64,000 nucleotides of DNA from Rhodothermus bifroesti (GTDB lineage: Bacteria > Bacteroidota > Rhodothermia > Rhodothermales > Rhodothermaceae): assembly GCF_017908595.1 (NCBI RefSeq), contig NZ_JAGKTL010000001.1:789001-853000 (forward strand). Reading direction: 5' to 3'. Of this stretch, positions 55,318 through 63,452 are shown piece by piece. How positions within the stretch are numbered: the first letter of the stretch is position 1; each line of letters opens with the position of its first letter. The notes below the pieces were generated by a model that made no database searches, had not been told where the DNA came from, and saw only the letters and a list, made by a program, of their open reading frames with translations. The position numbers were made by a program, and so were the translations under genes.

Positions 55318-56451
55318 TCAAACCGAAAATCGTAGGATATTTTCATGTAGGGTTTGCACACGCTTGCCCCGGTAAGCACGCCTTTCCAGACGCAGCAGCA
55401 GCTGCTCGATGCATGCTAGCGCAGCTTCGTTCCCTGGTCGCTTGGGGTAAGCCCATAACCGGGAGCGGTAATAAGGAAGGTTCTCTAAAAAGCGACGGAC
55501 GTCTTCAGGGCGCAGCAAGCGGTCGTAGACAGCCATGCCCATTCCGTCACGCTCAAGAAACAAAGCATTCAAGGTTTGTTCAAAGATACCCCGATTCGGC
55601 ATGACCAAAAGTGGCTTGCCCAGATAAAGTGCTTCACTGATGAGCGTAAACCCGGCGGTGCACACTACCGCTTGAGCGCAGGCTAGGTCGTGAAGAAATT
55701 CATCAAGCGAGGGTTTTTTAAAGATTAGGTTCGGATAGCGTGCGGCATCTTCTGGGGGTGGCAGGTTATAAAGGATAAACGGTACAGCTAGTTGTGCGAG
55801 CACCTGCGGTAGATGACCAACGCCTTCGGGCTGATTGACGTAAACTAGAATGGCTTCTCCAGAGACGGGCCTAAGCTGTTGTATTTCAGAGCGGATGATG
55901 GGAGGGATCAATGTGGTGCGTTCGGGCCGGCGCAGTGGAGGAAAGAAAAAGGAGGTCAGCAGCACATGTAGCGGTCGTTTAGGTGCAATCAGGCGGATAG
56001 CTAGGCAAGCTAGCGCCGCATCTAGCCAGTAGCGTAAAGGAAGCGGGTAACGCGTTTCTGTAACAATCTGTTGATGATTGAAGGAAAGCACAGGCACCCC
56101 AAGACGCTCAGCTGCTCGGGGCGTGAGAGCTTCAAAATCGGTAATAAGCAAATGCGGTCGAAAGGCGGACAGCTTTTCGGTCAGCTCATCTAGCAGGGTC
56201 CGTAGCTTACGTAGAGTAGTAGCATTGGCACGCAGTGTGGCTAGGAGTTGCATGCGGTTGCCATGCAATACCTGGCGTAAGGAAGGAACAGGCAGGACCG
56301 TTTCGCCGCTGGCTTGCAGCACGTCGCATGCTGTACCACCGCCGCAGAAGAGCAATTCATGGCCGCGTTGCCGAAGCTCTCGCGCGATGGCCAGTACACG
56401 CGAAGCATGGCCACGTCCTTGTCCACTTAGCGCATAAACGATCCGTGCCAT
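55318..56451 (-). CDS. MurG-like glycosyltransferase (GT28/MGT fold)
   Basis: A 377-residue GT-B enzyme. The N-domain has YALSGQGRGHASRVLAIA, with the glycine-rich loop, and HELLFCGGGTA. The C-domain has VNQPEGVGHLPQVLAQL, VVCTAGFTLISEALYLGKPL (sugar-nucleotide binding) and MPNRGIFEQTLNALFLE. There is no signal peptide; it is probably a peripheral membrane enzyme using a UDP-sugar. It resembles the MJ1255-type family, whose acceptors are mostly unknown. It lies upstream of the spt gene with a 126-base gap, so it may glycosylate a sphingolipid. This link is by position only. Confidence 0.85.
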   Translation of the reverse strand: MARIVYALSGQGRGHASRVLAIARELRQRGHELLFCGGGTACDVLQASGETVLPVPSLRQVLHGNRMQLLATLRANATTLRKLRTLLDELTEKLSAFRPHLLITDFEALTPRAAERLGVPVLSFNHQQIVTETRYPLPLRYWLDAALACLAIRLIAPKRPLHVLLTSFFFPPLRRPERTTLIPPIIRSEIQQLRPVSGEAILVYVNQPEGVGHLPQVLAQLAVPFILYNLPPPEDAARYPNLIFKKPSLDEFLHDLACAQAVVCTAGFTLISEALYLGKPLLVMPNRGIFEQTLNALFLERDGMGMAVYDRLLRPEDVRRFLENLPYYRSRLWAYPKRPGNEAALACIEQLLLRLERRAYRGKRVQTLHENILRFSV

Positions 56452-56522
56452 AAATGCGGACTTGGTGGTAGGGCAAACTGCGCTAAAGATCGTAAAAATT
56501 AGCCAGAAAAGGAAACGCCTTG

Positions 56523-57044
56523 CTAAAATTGCAAGCGCAGGCGTGCCTGTGCGCCCCCAAAAGGCAAGGGGTGGAGCGTAAGGCTCAGGCGGTCGCTTAC
56601 ATCAAACGTGTACAAGTGAGCGTGGACATAGGCATCCAAGACGCTTAGGCCATACCATAAGCCAATGGCAATGTACGAAAGATCCCGGTTTCGGCGATAG
56701 CGGTCACGGTAGTGCCGCAACAAGTCGGCGCGACCGGCTTCGATGACAAAGCGGAAACGCTCGGCTTCTTCTCGGTACTGGGGATACTGCTGCGGTGCAA
56801 TGGCATACAAGTAGGCATGGCGGTAGAGCAGATAGCGCTCGTTGAGCAAATGGGCTAATGTTGCAAACCCGGCCAGCCCAGCGTAGACAAAAGGGACTTT
56901 CCAGTACTGCCGGTTATAGACTTGTCCCCATCCAGGCAATACAAGTGCCCGCCACAGGGCCGCCTGTGGGGTGTGCACCGAATCCGGCGGTGAGGGCTGC
57001 CTGCCTGCAGGGAGGGTGAGCAATACCAGCATGAGCACCTTCAT
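56523..57044 (-). CDS. DUF5683 membrane protein next to parB
   Basis: A 173-residue protein with a signal or anchor (MKVLMLVLLTLPAG), the DUF5683 core (ALWRALVLPGWGQVYNRQYWK, with the PGWGQ turn), two membrane helices (VPFVYAGLAGFATLAHLL, YIAIGLWYGLSVLDAYVHAHL) and a beta-type C-terminus. Its ATG overlaps the parB stop (57041-57044), so it is translated with parB. DUF5683 genes beside parAB are common in Bacteroidetes-related genomes; the function is unknown. A membrane attachment related to the partition system is conceivable. Confidence 0.85.
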   Translation of the reverse strand: MKVLMLVLLTLPAGRQPSPPDSVHTPQAALWRALVLPGWGQVYNRQYWKVPFVYAGLAGFATLAHLLNERYLLYRHAYLYAIAPQQYPQYREEAERFRFVIEAGRADLLRHYRDRYRRNRDLSYIAIGLWYGLSVLDAYVHAHLYTFDVSDRLSLTLHPLPFGGAQARLRLQF

Positions 57045-57997
57045 TCGCCCAGTAGAAGCGCCAGTAGACGCTCGAGCTCTTCGTCAGAAAAATACACAAT
57101 TTCGATGCGACCGCTTCGGCTACTGGTACGGTGGCGGATATGTACGCGCGTGCCCAAGCGCCGTCGCAACTGGTCTTCGTAAGCGCGCAGCTGGAGGGTT
57201 TCTGCATCACCGGGTTCAGCGCTTGAGGCGCCTTTCGTTGCTTCCCGTTTCTCTTGTGCACGGTGCCAGGCACGCACGCGGTCTTCAACCTCACGGACAG
57301 ACAGCTGCTTGGCTTCGATTTCCTGGAGTAGGCGCAGTTGGACCGTTTCGGGCAGTCCAATTAGAGCACGGGCATGCCCAGCCGTGATCGTGCCGTCGCG
57401 TAAACTGGCCTGAATGCGGGGGGGCAGCTTGAGTAAACGTAAAAAGTTAGCAACCGTAGCGCGGTTTTTACCTACTTTCTCGGCCACTTGCTCTTGCGTC
57501 AGCCCGCATTCTTCCATAAGGCGCTGGTAGCCCAAAGCTACTTCAATGGGGTTGAGCTCTTCGCGCTGGACGTTTTCAACCAGCGCCATTTCCAACATTT
57601 CTTCACTACCGGCCTCACGAATGTAGGCCGGGATGCGCTTTAGACCCGCGCGGCGCGCTGCCCGCAAACGCCGTTCCCCTGAAATCACTTCGAACTGATT
57701 ATTGCCCAAAGCGCGAACAGTAATCGGCTGAATAATGCCCAACTGAGCAATCGACTGCGCTAGTTCCTCTAGGGCTTGCTCGTCGAAATCTTTGCGGGGC
57801 TGGTATGGATTGGGGCGAATGTGGTCGATGTCAATCTCAGCTACGCGACCTAAAAGCCGTAGCCGTTCCTCAAAGTGATAAAGTCGGCTTTTAGGCGTTT
57901 CTACACCCGCAAGTTCATCGGTTGCCGTTTCCTCTCGCGCCGGAGGCGGAAGCAGCGCATTTAACCCACGCCCTAAGGCTGCCTTACGTGTTGCCAT
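57041..57997 (-). CDS. parB: Chromosome-partition protein ParB
   Basis: A 318-residue CTP-dependent DNA-binding clamp. The N-terminal nuclease-like domain has IRPNPYQPRKDFDEQALEEL, the CTP-binding motif VISGERRLRAARRAG and LVENVQREELNPIEVA. The HTH follows (LTQEQVAEKVGKNRATVANFLRLL) with the C-terminal dimer domain (RIEIVYFSDEELERLLALLL). It spreads from parS sites and loads SMC. It follows parA by 33 bases and overlaps DUF5683. I did not see an obvious parS (tgtttcacgtgaaaca-like) site in this window, though I could not search systematically. Confidence 0.96.
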   Translation of the reverse strand: MATRKAALGRGLNALLPPPAREETATDELAGVETPKSRLYHFEERLRLLGRVAEIDIDHIRPNPYQPRKDFDEQALEELAQSIAQLGIIQPITVRALGNNQFEVISGERRLRAARRAGLKRIPAYIREAGSEEMLEMALVENVQREELNPIEVALGYQRLMEECGLTQEQVAEKVGKNRATVANFLRLLKLPPRIQASLRDGTITAGHARALIGLPETVQLRLLQEIEAKQLSVREVEDRVRAWHRAQEKREATKGASSAEPGDAETLQLRAYEDQLRRRLGTRVHIRHRTSSRSGRIEIVYFSDEELERLLALLLGE

Positions 57998-58030
57998 TGA
58001 TTGTTGGAGCTTTGGCTAATGCCCTAAAGG

Positions 58031-58885
58031 TTAAGAAGCGGGTGAAGCCCGGTGCATGGCCGAAGGCAAGATGCCGTTGGTTGCTGGGGCTTCTTCCGAG
58101 GTCGTGTCGTTTTGCAAAAAGCGCTGATTGTTTTGCAAAATTTCTCGCGCCAAGGCCATGTAGTTGCGGGCGCCAATACTTGTAATGTCGTACAGCAGTA
58201 CGGGCCGCCCAAAACTGGGGGCTTCTGAAAGCCGCACGTTCCGCTGCACAATCGTCCGAAATACTTTGTCGCCAAAGTATCGTTGCACTTCCTCGGCTAC
58301 TTGATTGGATAGCCGCAGCCGCGTGTCGAACATGGTCAGCAGCACACCCTCGATTTCTAAATTAGGGTTTAGGTGCTGGCGGACAATCTTAATGGTGTTG
58401 AGCAATTGGCCCAGGCCTTCCAAGGCAAAATACTCGGCTTGCACAGGGATAAGCACCGAGTTGGCAGCAGTGAGCGCGTTGAGCGTGAGTAAACCCAGCG
58501 AAGGCGGGCAATCGATAATCACAAAATCGTACTTGCGGCGGGCCCGTCGGAGCGCATGGGCCAAAATGCGCTCGCGTTCCGCCACGTCGATCATTTCAAT
58601 TTCAGCCCCAACCAGATTGATATGGCTCGGTACGATTTCTAAAAAAGGCAGATCAGTGGGCAGAACGGCTTCCTCTAAAGCGATGTTACCAATGAGCACC
58701 TCATAGGTGGATTTCTGCACGGTACGCGGATTAACGCCTACCCCCGAAGAGCAATTCGCCTGAGGGTCGATGTCAATCAGCAGCGTTGGGCGCTCGGTAG
58801 CTGCTAGGGAAGCCGCCAGGTTAATCGCGGTGGTCGTTTTGCCGACCCCGCCTTTTTGATTGGCTATGGCAATGACTTTACCCAT
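58031..58885 (-). CDS. parA: Chromosome-partition ATPase ParA
   Basis: A 284-residue Soj/ParA ATPase that binds DNA nonspecifically and drives origin segregation. Deviant Walker A is [18 protein letters not shown] with the signature Lys. Walker A' is [17 protein letters not shown] and Walker [18 protein letters not shown]. The segment [19 protein letters not shown] and the downstream [20 protein letters not shown] are standard. The 20-residue C-terminal tail is extra and poorly conserved. It is the first gene of the parAB operon, divergent from the helicase gene across a 228-bp region. Confidence 0.97.
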   Translation of the reverse strand: MGKVIAIANQKGGVGKTTTAINLAASLAATERPTLLIDIDPQANCSSGVGVNPRTVQKSTYEVLIGNIALEEAVLPTDLPFLEIVPSHINLVGAEIEMIDVAERERILAHALRRARRKYDFVIIDCPPSLGLLTLNALTAANSVLIPVQAEYFALEGLGQLLNTIKIVRQHLNPNLEIEGVLLTMFDTRLRLSNQVAEEVQRYFGDKVFRTIVQRNVRLSEAPSFGRPVLLYDITSIGARNYMALAREILQNNQRFLQNDTTSEEAPATNGILPSAMHRASPAS

Positions 58886-59113
58886 GAGTACCCACCGTCT
58901 TGCAGCCGCGAAAGCCTTTCATAGATAGCGCGAAAACGGATAAGGCCCGCCTTTGTTGCGCCTTCCTAACCAAACGCGCTTCACGCTGTCGGTTAATCTA
59001 TAAAGAAACCAACGATTAAGCCAGACTTTTTTCGCACAAAAAGCGAAGATTGGATCACGCTTAGCCGCCTTGCGTTTTGTCGGGTGCATACAAGGCGCGC
59101 ATTCCTGGTCCCC

Positions 59114-61147
59114 ATGGCCCGACGCTTTGTCTTAAAGGCTGACCCCACAACGCCGAAAGCCACGCTTACTGTCGATTATGCTGGGCAGCTCAATGCGCAA
59201 CAATATGCAGTGGCCACAGCAGGAGGCGGTCCGGTGCTCGTTGTGGCCGGTGCCGGTACGGGCAAGACGCGGGCACTGGTTTACCGCGTGGCCTACTTGG
59301 TCGAAACCGGTACGCCACCCGAGGAAATCGTGCTGCTTACCTTTACCCGACGGGCTGCGCGGGAGATGTTGGCTCGTGCAGCAGCTTTGCTCGATGGCCG
59401 CTGCGAGCGCGTCCAAGGTGGCACGTTCCACGCCTTTTGCCTGGGAATTCTCCGTCGCTACGCAGCACGCCTAGGCTATCCGAGTACATTTACCGTATTG
59501 GACGCTTCGGACGCGGCCGATGTGATTGATCTGTTGCGCACGGCGCGTGGATTAGGCCGCAGCGCCCGCCGATTCCCACGAAAACAAACGCTACAAGACC
59601 TCTTTTCGGCAGCTGCTAACCATCCTGACTTGTCGCTGCAGGCCTTACTTGAAGCCCGCTATCCCCAGTTTCTGGAGCATCTAGAAGCCATAGCAAGCCT
59701 GCAGCAAGACTACGCGCGCTATAAGCGTCAGCATGGCCTGATGGACTATGATGACCTGCTGGCCTGCACGCTAGAACTTTTTGCGCTTCACCCCGACGTG
59801 CACCGCCAGGTGGCTTCCCGATGCCGCTACGTACTGGTTGACGAATACCAAGATACCAACCGCCTTCAAGCTGAGCTGGTGCAGCAGCTTGCGGCCGTGC
59901 ACGGCAATGTGATGGCCGTTGGCGACGATGCCCAATCGATTTATCGGTTTCGAGGGGCCGACTGGCGGAACATCTTCGAATTTCCACAACGCTTCCCGGG
60001 CACCCGCATCCTTAAACTGGAGCAAAACTATCGTTCAAGGCAGCCTATCTTAGATCTAGCAAACCAAATCCTGCAACGGGCCCACCACCGCTACGACAAG
60101 GTGCTTTTCAGCCATCGCCAAGACGGGGAAAAACCAGCCATTATCCCTGCCCCCGATGAACGCACCGAAAGCCGGTTCGTATGCCAAATGATCCTAACGC
60201 TGCGCGAGCAAGGCGTGCCTTTGCACCAAATGGCTGTGCTGTTTCGCAGTAGCCACAATGCTTTCGCCTTGGAATTGGAGCTCAACCGGCACGGCATCCC
60301 TTACGTAAAGTATGGTGGACTCAAGCTGAGTGAGGCCGCTCATGTGAAAGATCTTTTGGCCTACGTGCGCCTTTTGGAAAATCCGAAAGATGCAGCCGCC
60401 TGGAACCGCGTGCTGCAGCTCATCGAGGGCATTGGCCCGCGCACGGCGCAACAGCTGATCGCTTGGCTTGTAGCTGCGCAAAGCGAACCCTTTCGGCTCG
60501 CCGAACGGCCTTTTTCCCCGCGCTACGCCGAGGCCTTGATGCAACTTTTTACGCTGCTACGCCAGCTTCGGGAAACGGACTGGCCACTGGAGGCACAGCT
60601 CGATGCGCTGCTGCGGTACTACACGCCGCTTTGCGAGCGTCGCTACTATGAAGACTTCCCTCGCCGGCTGCAAGACTTGGAACACGTGGTTAGCCTCAGT
60701 GCACGCTTTCAAAGCCGAGCGGCATTTCTGGAGGCAATGGTCCTAGAGCCGCTGGAGCTTACCGCGCTTGAGGTAGATCCCGTGCTCGAAGACGAGCCCC
60801 CGTTGGTGCTGTCTACCATTCATTCGGCCAAAGGCCTGGAATTTCACACCGTGTTTATCATTCATGCGCTCGAGGGTGTGTTGCCCTCGGCTTACGCCCT
60901 CAGCGATCCGGAAGCCCTCGATGAAGAGCTCCGGTTGTTGTACGTAGCTATTACGCGCGCCCGTGAGCACCTGTTTATCTCGTATCCCGTCGTGCGCTAT
61001 CAGGCTAGCATGGGAACGTACCTGGCCCATCCAAGCCGTTTTATACGAGAGCTTCCTGAATCGATCCTAGAGCCCTGGATGCTGGTAGAAGAACCTGGGC
61101 CACCTGGGCTTCCGGCCCCCTCCAATGTAGCCAACGGCCATCCATGA
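59114..61147 (+). CDS. UvrD/Rep-family superfamily 1 DNA helicase
   Basis: About 677 residues from the ATG at 59114 (MARRFVLKADPTTPKA), the first likely start. Helicase motifs in order: Q-motif and Walker A (LNAQQYAVA, VVAGAGTGKTRALVYRVA), TFTRRAAREML, GTFHAFCLGILRRYA, Walker B VLVDEYQDTN, motif III VGDDAQSIYRFRGAD, LEQNYRSRQPIL, STIHSAKGLEFHTVF, and LLYVAITRAREHLF. It is a 3'-to-5' helicase for repair or replication restart. It is shorter than full UvrD/PcrA, with a trimmed C-terminal tail. Its stop overlaps the GNAT gene (ATGA). Confidence 0.94.
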   Translation: MARRFVLKADPTTPKATLTVDYAGQLNAQQYAVATAGGGPVLVVAGAGTGKTRALVYRVAYLVETGTPPEEIVLLTFTRRAAREMLARAAALLDGRCERVQGGTFHAFCLGILRRYAARLGYPSTFTVLDASDAADVIDLLRTARGLGRSARRFPRKQTLQDLFSAAANHPDLSLQALLEARYPQFLEHLEAIASLQQDYARYKRQHGLMDYDDLLACTLELFALHPDVHRQVASRCRYVLVDEYQDTNRLQAELVQQLAAVHGNVMAVGDDAQSIYRFRGADWRNIFEFPQRFPGTRILKLEQNYRSRQPILDLANQILQRAHHRYDKVLFSHRQDGEKPAIIPAPDERTESRFVCQMILTLREQGVPLHQMAVLFRSSHNAFALELELNRHGIPYVKYGGLKLSEAAHVKDLLAYVRLLENPKDAAAWNRVLQLIEGIGPRTAQQLIAWLVAAQSEPFRLAERPFSPRYAEALMQLFTLLRQLRETDWPLEAQLDALLRYYTPLCERRYYEDFPRRLQDLEHVVSLSARFQSRAAFLEAMVLEPLELTALEVDPVLEDEPPLVLSTIHSAKGLEFHTVFIIHALEGVLPSAYALSDPEALDEELRLLYVAITRAREHLFISYPVVRYQASMGTYLAHPSRFIRELPESILEPWMLVEEPGPPGLPAPSNVANGHP

Positions 61148-61608
61148 CCGAAGTATATCGCACAACCGTGCCTACCGATGCTGTACTAAGCATTGAAGAA
61201 GTCGGGCTGGATCAACTGGAATTGATCCGCGAGCTTAACCTGCGCATTTTCGAGGAAGAGCGCGTTATCAACACCTTTGATCGCGAAGATTTATTGATTT
61301 TGCTGGCGCGCGTTAATGGCGTGCCGGCAGGGTTCAAGATCGGCTATCGTGAAAACGGCCGCACGTTTTACAGTGCCAAAGGCGGCGTGTTGCCAGAATA
61401 CCGTCGCCAGGGTATTGCCCGTCAGCTGCTTTATGTGATGATGGACTGGGCACGCCAGAAAGGCTATAAGCGGTTTGCTTACGATACGTTTCCCAACCGG
61501 CATCCTGGCATGACCGTCCTGGGGCTTATCGAAGGCTTTCGCGTAACACGGGCCGATTATAACACCTACTATCGCGACTACCGGCTGCGACTGGAAAAAG
61601 ACCTGTAA
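61144..61608 (+). CDS. GNAT-family N-acetyltransferase
   Basis: A 154-residue acetyl-CoA transferase. The acceptor-side strand VNGVPAGFKIGYRENGRTF leads into GGVLPEYRRQGIARQLLYVMM, where R-R-Q-G-I-A is the acetyl-CoA pyrophosphate loop. The terminal part has DTFPNRHPGMTVLGLIEGF. The substrate is unknown; the size and FYSAKGGVLPEYR segment resemble cytoplasmic GNATs that modify small amines or proteins. It overlaps the helicase stop and is followed six bases later by a DinB-fold gene, forming a short operon. Confidence 0.88.
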   Translation: MTEVYRTTVPTDAVLSIEEVGLDQLELIRELNLRIFEEERVINTFDREDLLILLARVNGVPAGFKIGYRENGRTFYSAKGGVLPEYRRQGIARQLLYVMMDWARQKGYKRFAYDTFPNRHPGMTVLGLIEGFRVTRADYNTYYRDYRLRLEKDL

Positions 61609-61614
61609 CCTCCT

Positions 61615-62130
61615 ATGGCAAACGAACCCTGGCTGGAGGCTGACCAAACTGAAGGCGCACAAGCACGCCGCGCAGATCTCCTCAAAGGGTTACGCCAAGT
61701 GCAGTACTGGATCGATGAAGCGCTCGCCCAGGTGCCCGACGAAACTGCGCTCTGGTGGGAACCCGCAGCAGGTGTTCCTTCAATTGGAGCGCGCCTGCAG
61801 CATATTCTGGGTGCCAGTCGGCGACTGGCCGCCTATGCCTTAGCTGCCGATCCCGATCCCGAAAGCCTGGCCGCAGCCGCCCGATCGGATTGGACCCCTC
61901 AGATGCTGCCCAAAGCGAGCTTGGCGCAGGAAGTTCGCGACTTTTTTGCTGAATTGATCCACCGTCTTGAAGCACTGCCCGAGGAGGCAATGGACGAGCT
62001 GCGCCCGCTTGGCCGAAAACGACTGCCCGTACGGCGCTGGACGATCTTGCATCACCTTGTCGAGCATGCGGCCTATCATAGCGGCCAGCTTATCTTGCTC
62101 GTGCGCCTCTACACGCACCACGTTGGCTAA
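61615..62130 (+). CDS. DinB-like four-helix-bundle protein
   Basis: A 171-residue member of the DinB/YfiT superfamily. The metal ligands are three His: one in ARLQHILGASRRL and two in HLVEHAAYHSGQLILLV. The first helix (LLKGLRQVQYWIDEALAQV) and WWEPAAGVPSIGA are typical. Such proteins often are thiol-S-transferases or metal-dependent hydrolases acting with bacillithiol or glutathione, but the substrate here is not identifiable. It is the third gene of the helicase operon, with 6 bases before it and 77 after. Confidence 0.85.
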   Translation: MANEPWLEADQTEGAQARRADLLKGLRQVQYWIDEALAQVPDETALWWEPAAGVPSIGARLQHILGASRRLAAYALAADPDPESLAAAARSDWTPQMLPKASLAQEVRDFFAELIHRLEALPEEAMDELRPLGRKRLPVRRWTILHHLVEHAAYHSGQLILLVRLYTHHVG

Positions 62131-62207
62131 AAAAGGCCTTCTTGCTTGCAACTCTGCGGCTTAAAGTGCCGTAGGCTAGGCATCAAAGAACAGGCTTAGG
62201 GCCAAGC

Positions 62208-63443
62208 ATGTCGCTACTGCTGTTCGAAATCGGAGAAGGATTTCGGAGCGCTCTGCATGCGATCATGGCGCACAAGCTGCGCGCCGTTTTGACTACGCTA
62301 GGCATCATTATCGGCATTGTGGCCGTAACGCTAATGGTGACCGTGATCAATGGTGTCGAGCGTGGACTGAATGCAACGCTTTCGGTTCTAGGTGCCGATG
62401 TGCTTTATGTTGAGAAATTCCCCTGGGCCTTTAACCCTTCGCGCTGGTGGGAGTACATCAACCGTCCTGAGCTGAAACCTGAGCTGGCGGCCCTCATTGC
62501 GCAACGTGCACGCTACGTCAGTGCTGCAGCTCCGGTTTATTGGCATCAAGGCTATGCACGCTATGAACGCGTGACCGTATCGCAACTCTCAATTGTAGGC
62601 ACGACGGCCGATTACGTGCGCGTGCACACCTTTGATGTGGCGCTAGGCCGCTTTTTTACCGAAGTAGAAGACCGCAGCGGCCGTCCCGTATGCGTGCTAG
62701 GAGCTGAAGTGGCCGCGCGTTTGTTTCCTGTAGCCCAGCCTTTGGGAAAGTTTATCCGCTTAAACAACCACCGCTGTCAAGTCATTGGCGTGATGGATCG
62801 CCAGGGTACCGGACCGGACAGTCCTGCGGGGCTTGATTTGCAGGTACTGATTCCGCTGAGCACGTTTAGTCGTTTCTTTGGCCTGCAGGGCCGAAGGGTT
62901 TCTATCCAGGTTAAAGCAGTGCACCCCGATCTTTTAGCATTGGCCCAAGATGAGGTGACAGGCATTTTGCGGGTGGCACGTAAGTTGGACGCTTTGGAGA
63001 AAAATAACTTTGAAATCAACACCCTGCAGGCTTTTCAAAGGCAGATGGCACCGGTCAAGGGAGCTATCTATGGGGTGGGTATTTTTCTAACGGCCCTTTC
63101 GCTGTTTGTAGGTGGCATTGGGGTGATGAACATCATGTTTGTTTCGGTTAAAGAGCGCACCCGGGAAATTGGCATCCGAAAAGCTGTTGGTGCTACGCCG
63201 CGGGCAGTTCTGACGCAGTTTCTGATGGAAGCCGTGATGGTTTGTTTGGTAGGCGGGGTGATTGGGGTGCTGCTGTCTATAGGACTGACGGCGATCGTGG
63301 ATTTAATGCTGCCTACGTATTTACCAGCCACTACGGTGATGTTGGCGTTTCTAATTTGCATTTTGACTGGTGTAACGTTTGGGTTGGCGCCGGCCTGGAC
63401 GGCTGCACGTGCCCAGCCCATTGAAGCACTCCGCTACGAATGA
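62208..63443 (+). CDS. MacB/FtsX-type ABC transporter permease
   Basis: A 411-residue permease. One N-terminal helix (LRAVLTTLGIIIGIVAVTLMV) is followed by a periplasmic MacB-like domain of about 240 residues (VLGADVLYVEKFP, VCVLGAEVAARLFPVAQPLG). Three C-terminal FtsX helices include VGIFLTALSLFVGGIGVMNIM, FVSVKERTREIGIRKAVGATP and GLTAIVDLMLPTYLPATTVML. It needs an ATPase subunit, which is not present in this window. The next gene, nine bases downstream, is a second permease of the same type, so the functional unit is probably a heterodimeric MacB-like exporter. Confidence 0.92.
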   Translation: MSLLLFEIGEGFRSALHAIMAHKLRAVLTTLGIIIGIVAVTLMVTVINGVERGLNATLSVLGADVLYVEKFPWAFNPSRWWEYINRPELKPELAALIAQRARYVSAAAPVYWHQGYARYERVTVSQLSIVGTTADYVRVHTFDVALGRFFTEVEDRSGRPVCVLGAEVAARLFPVAQPLGKFIRLNNHRCQVIGVMDRQGTGPDSPAGLDLQVLIPLSTFSRFFGLQGRRVSIQVKAVHPDLLALAQDEVTGILRVARKLDALEKNNFEINTLQAFQRQMAPVKGAIYGVGIFLTALSLFVGGIGVMNIMFVSVKERTREIGIRKAVGATPRAVLTQFLMEAVMVCLVGGVIGVLLSIGLTAIVDLMLPTYLPATTVMLAFLICILTGVTFGLAPAWTAARAQPIEALRYE

Positions 63444-63452
63444 CGGCTGCCT

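Noticed and set aside
57041-59113. Possible parS sites near parAB
   Set aside because: I looked for a tgtttcacgtgaaaca-like palindrome in this interval and saw none; a computed search is needed to exclude degenerate copies.
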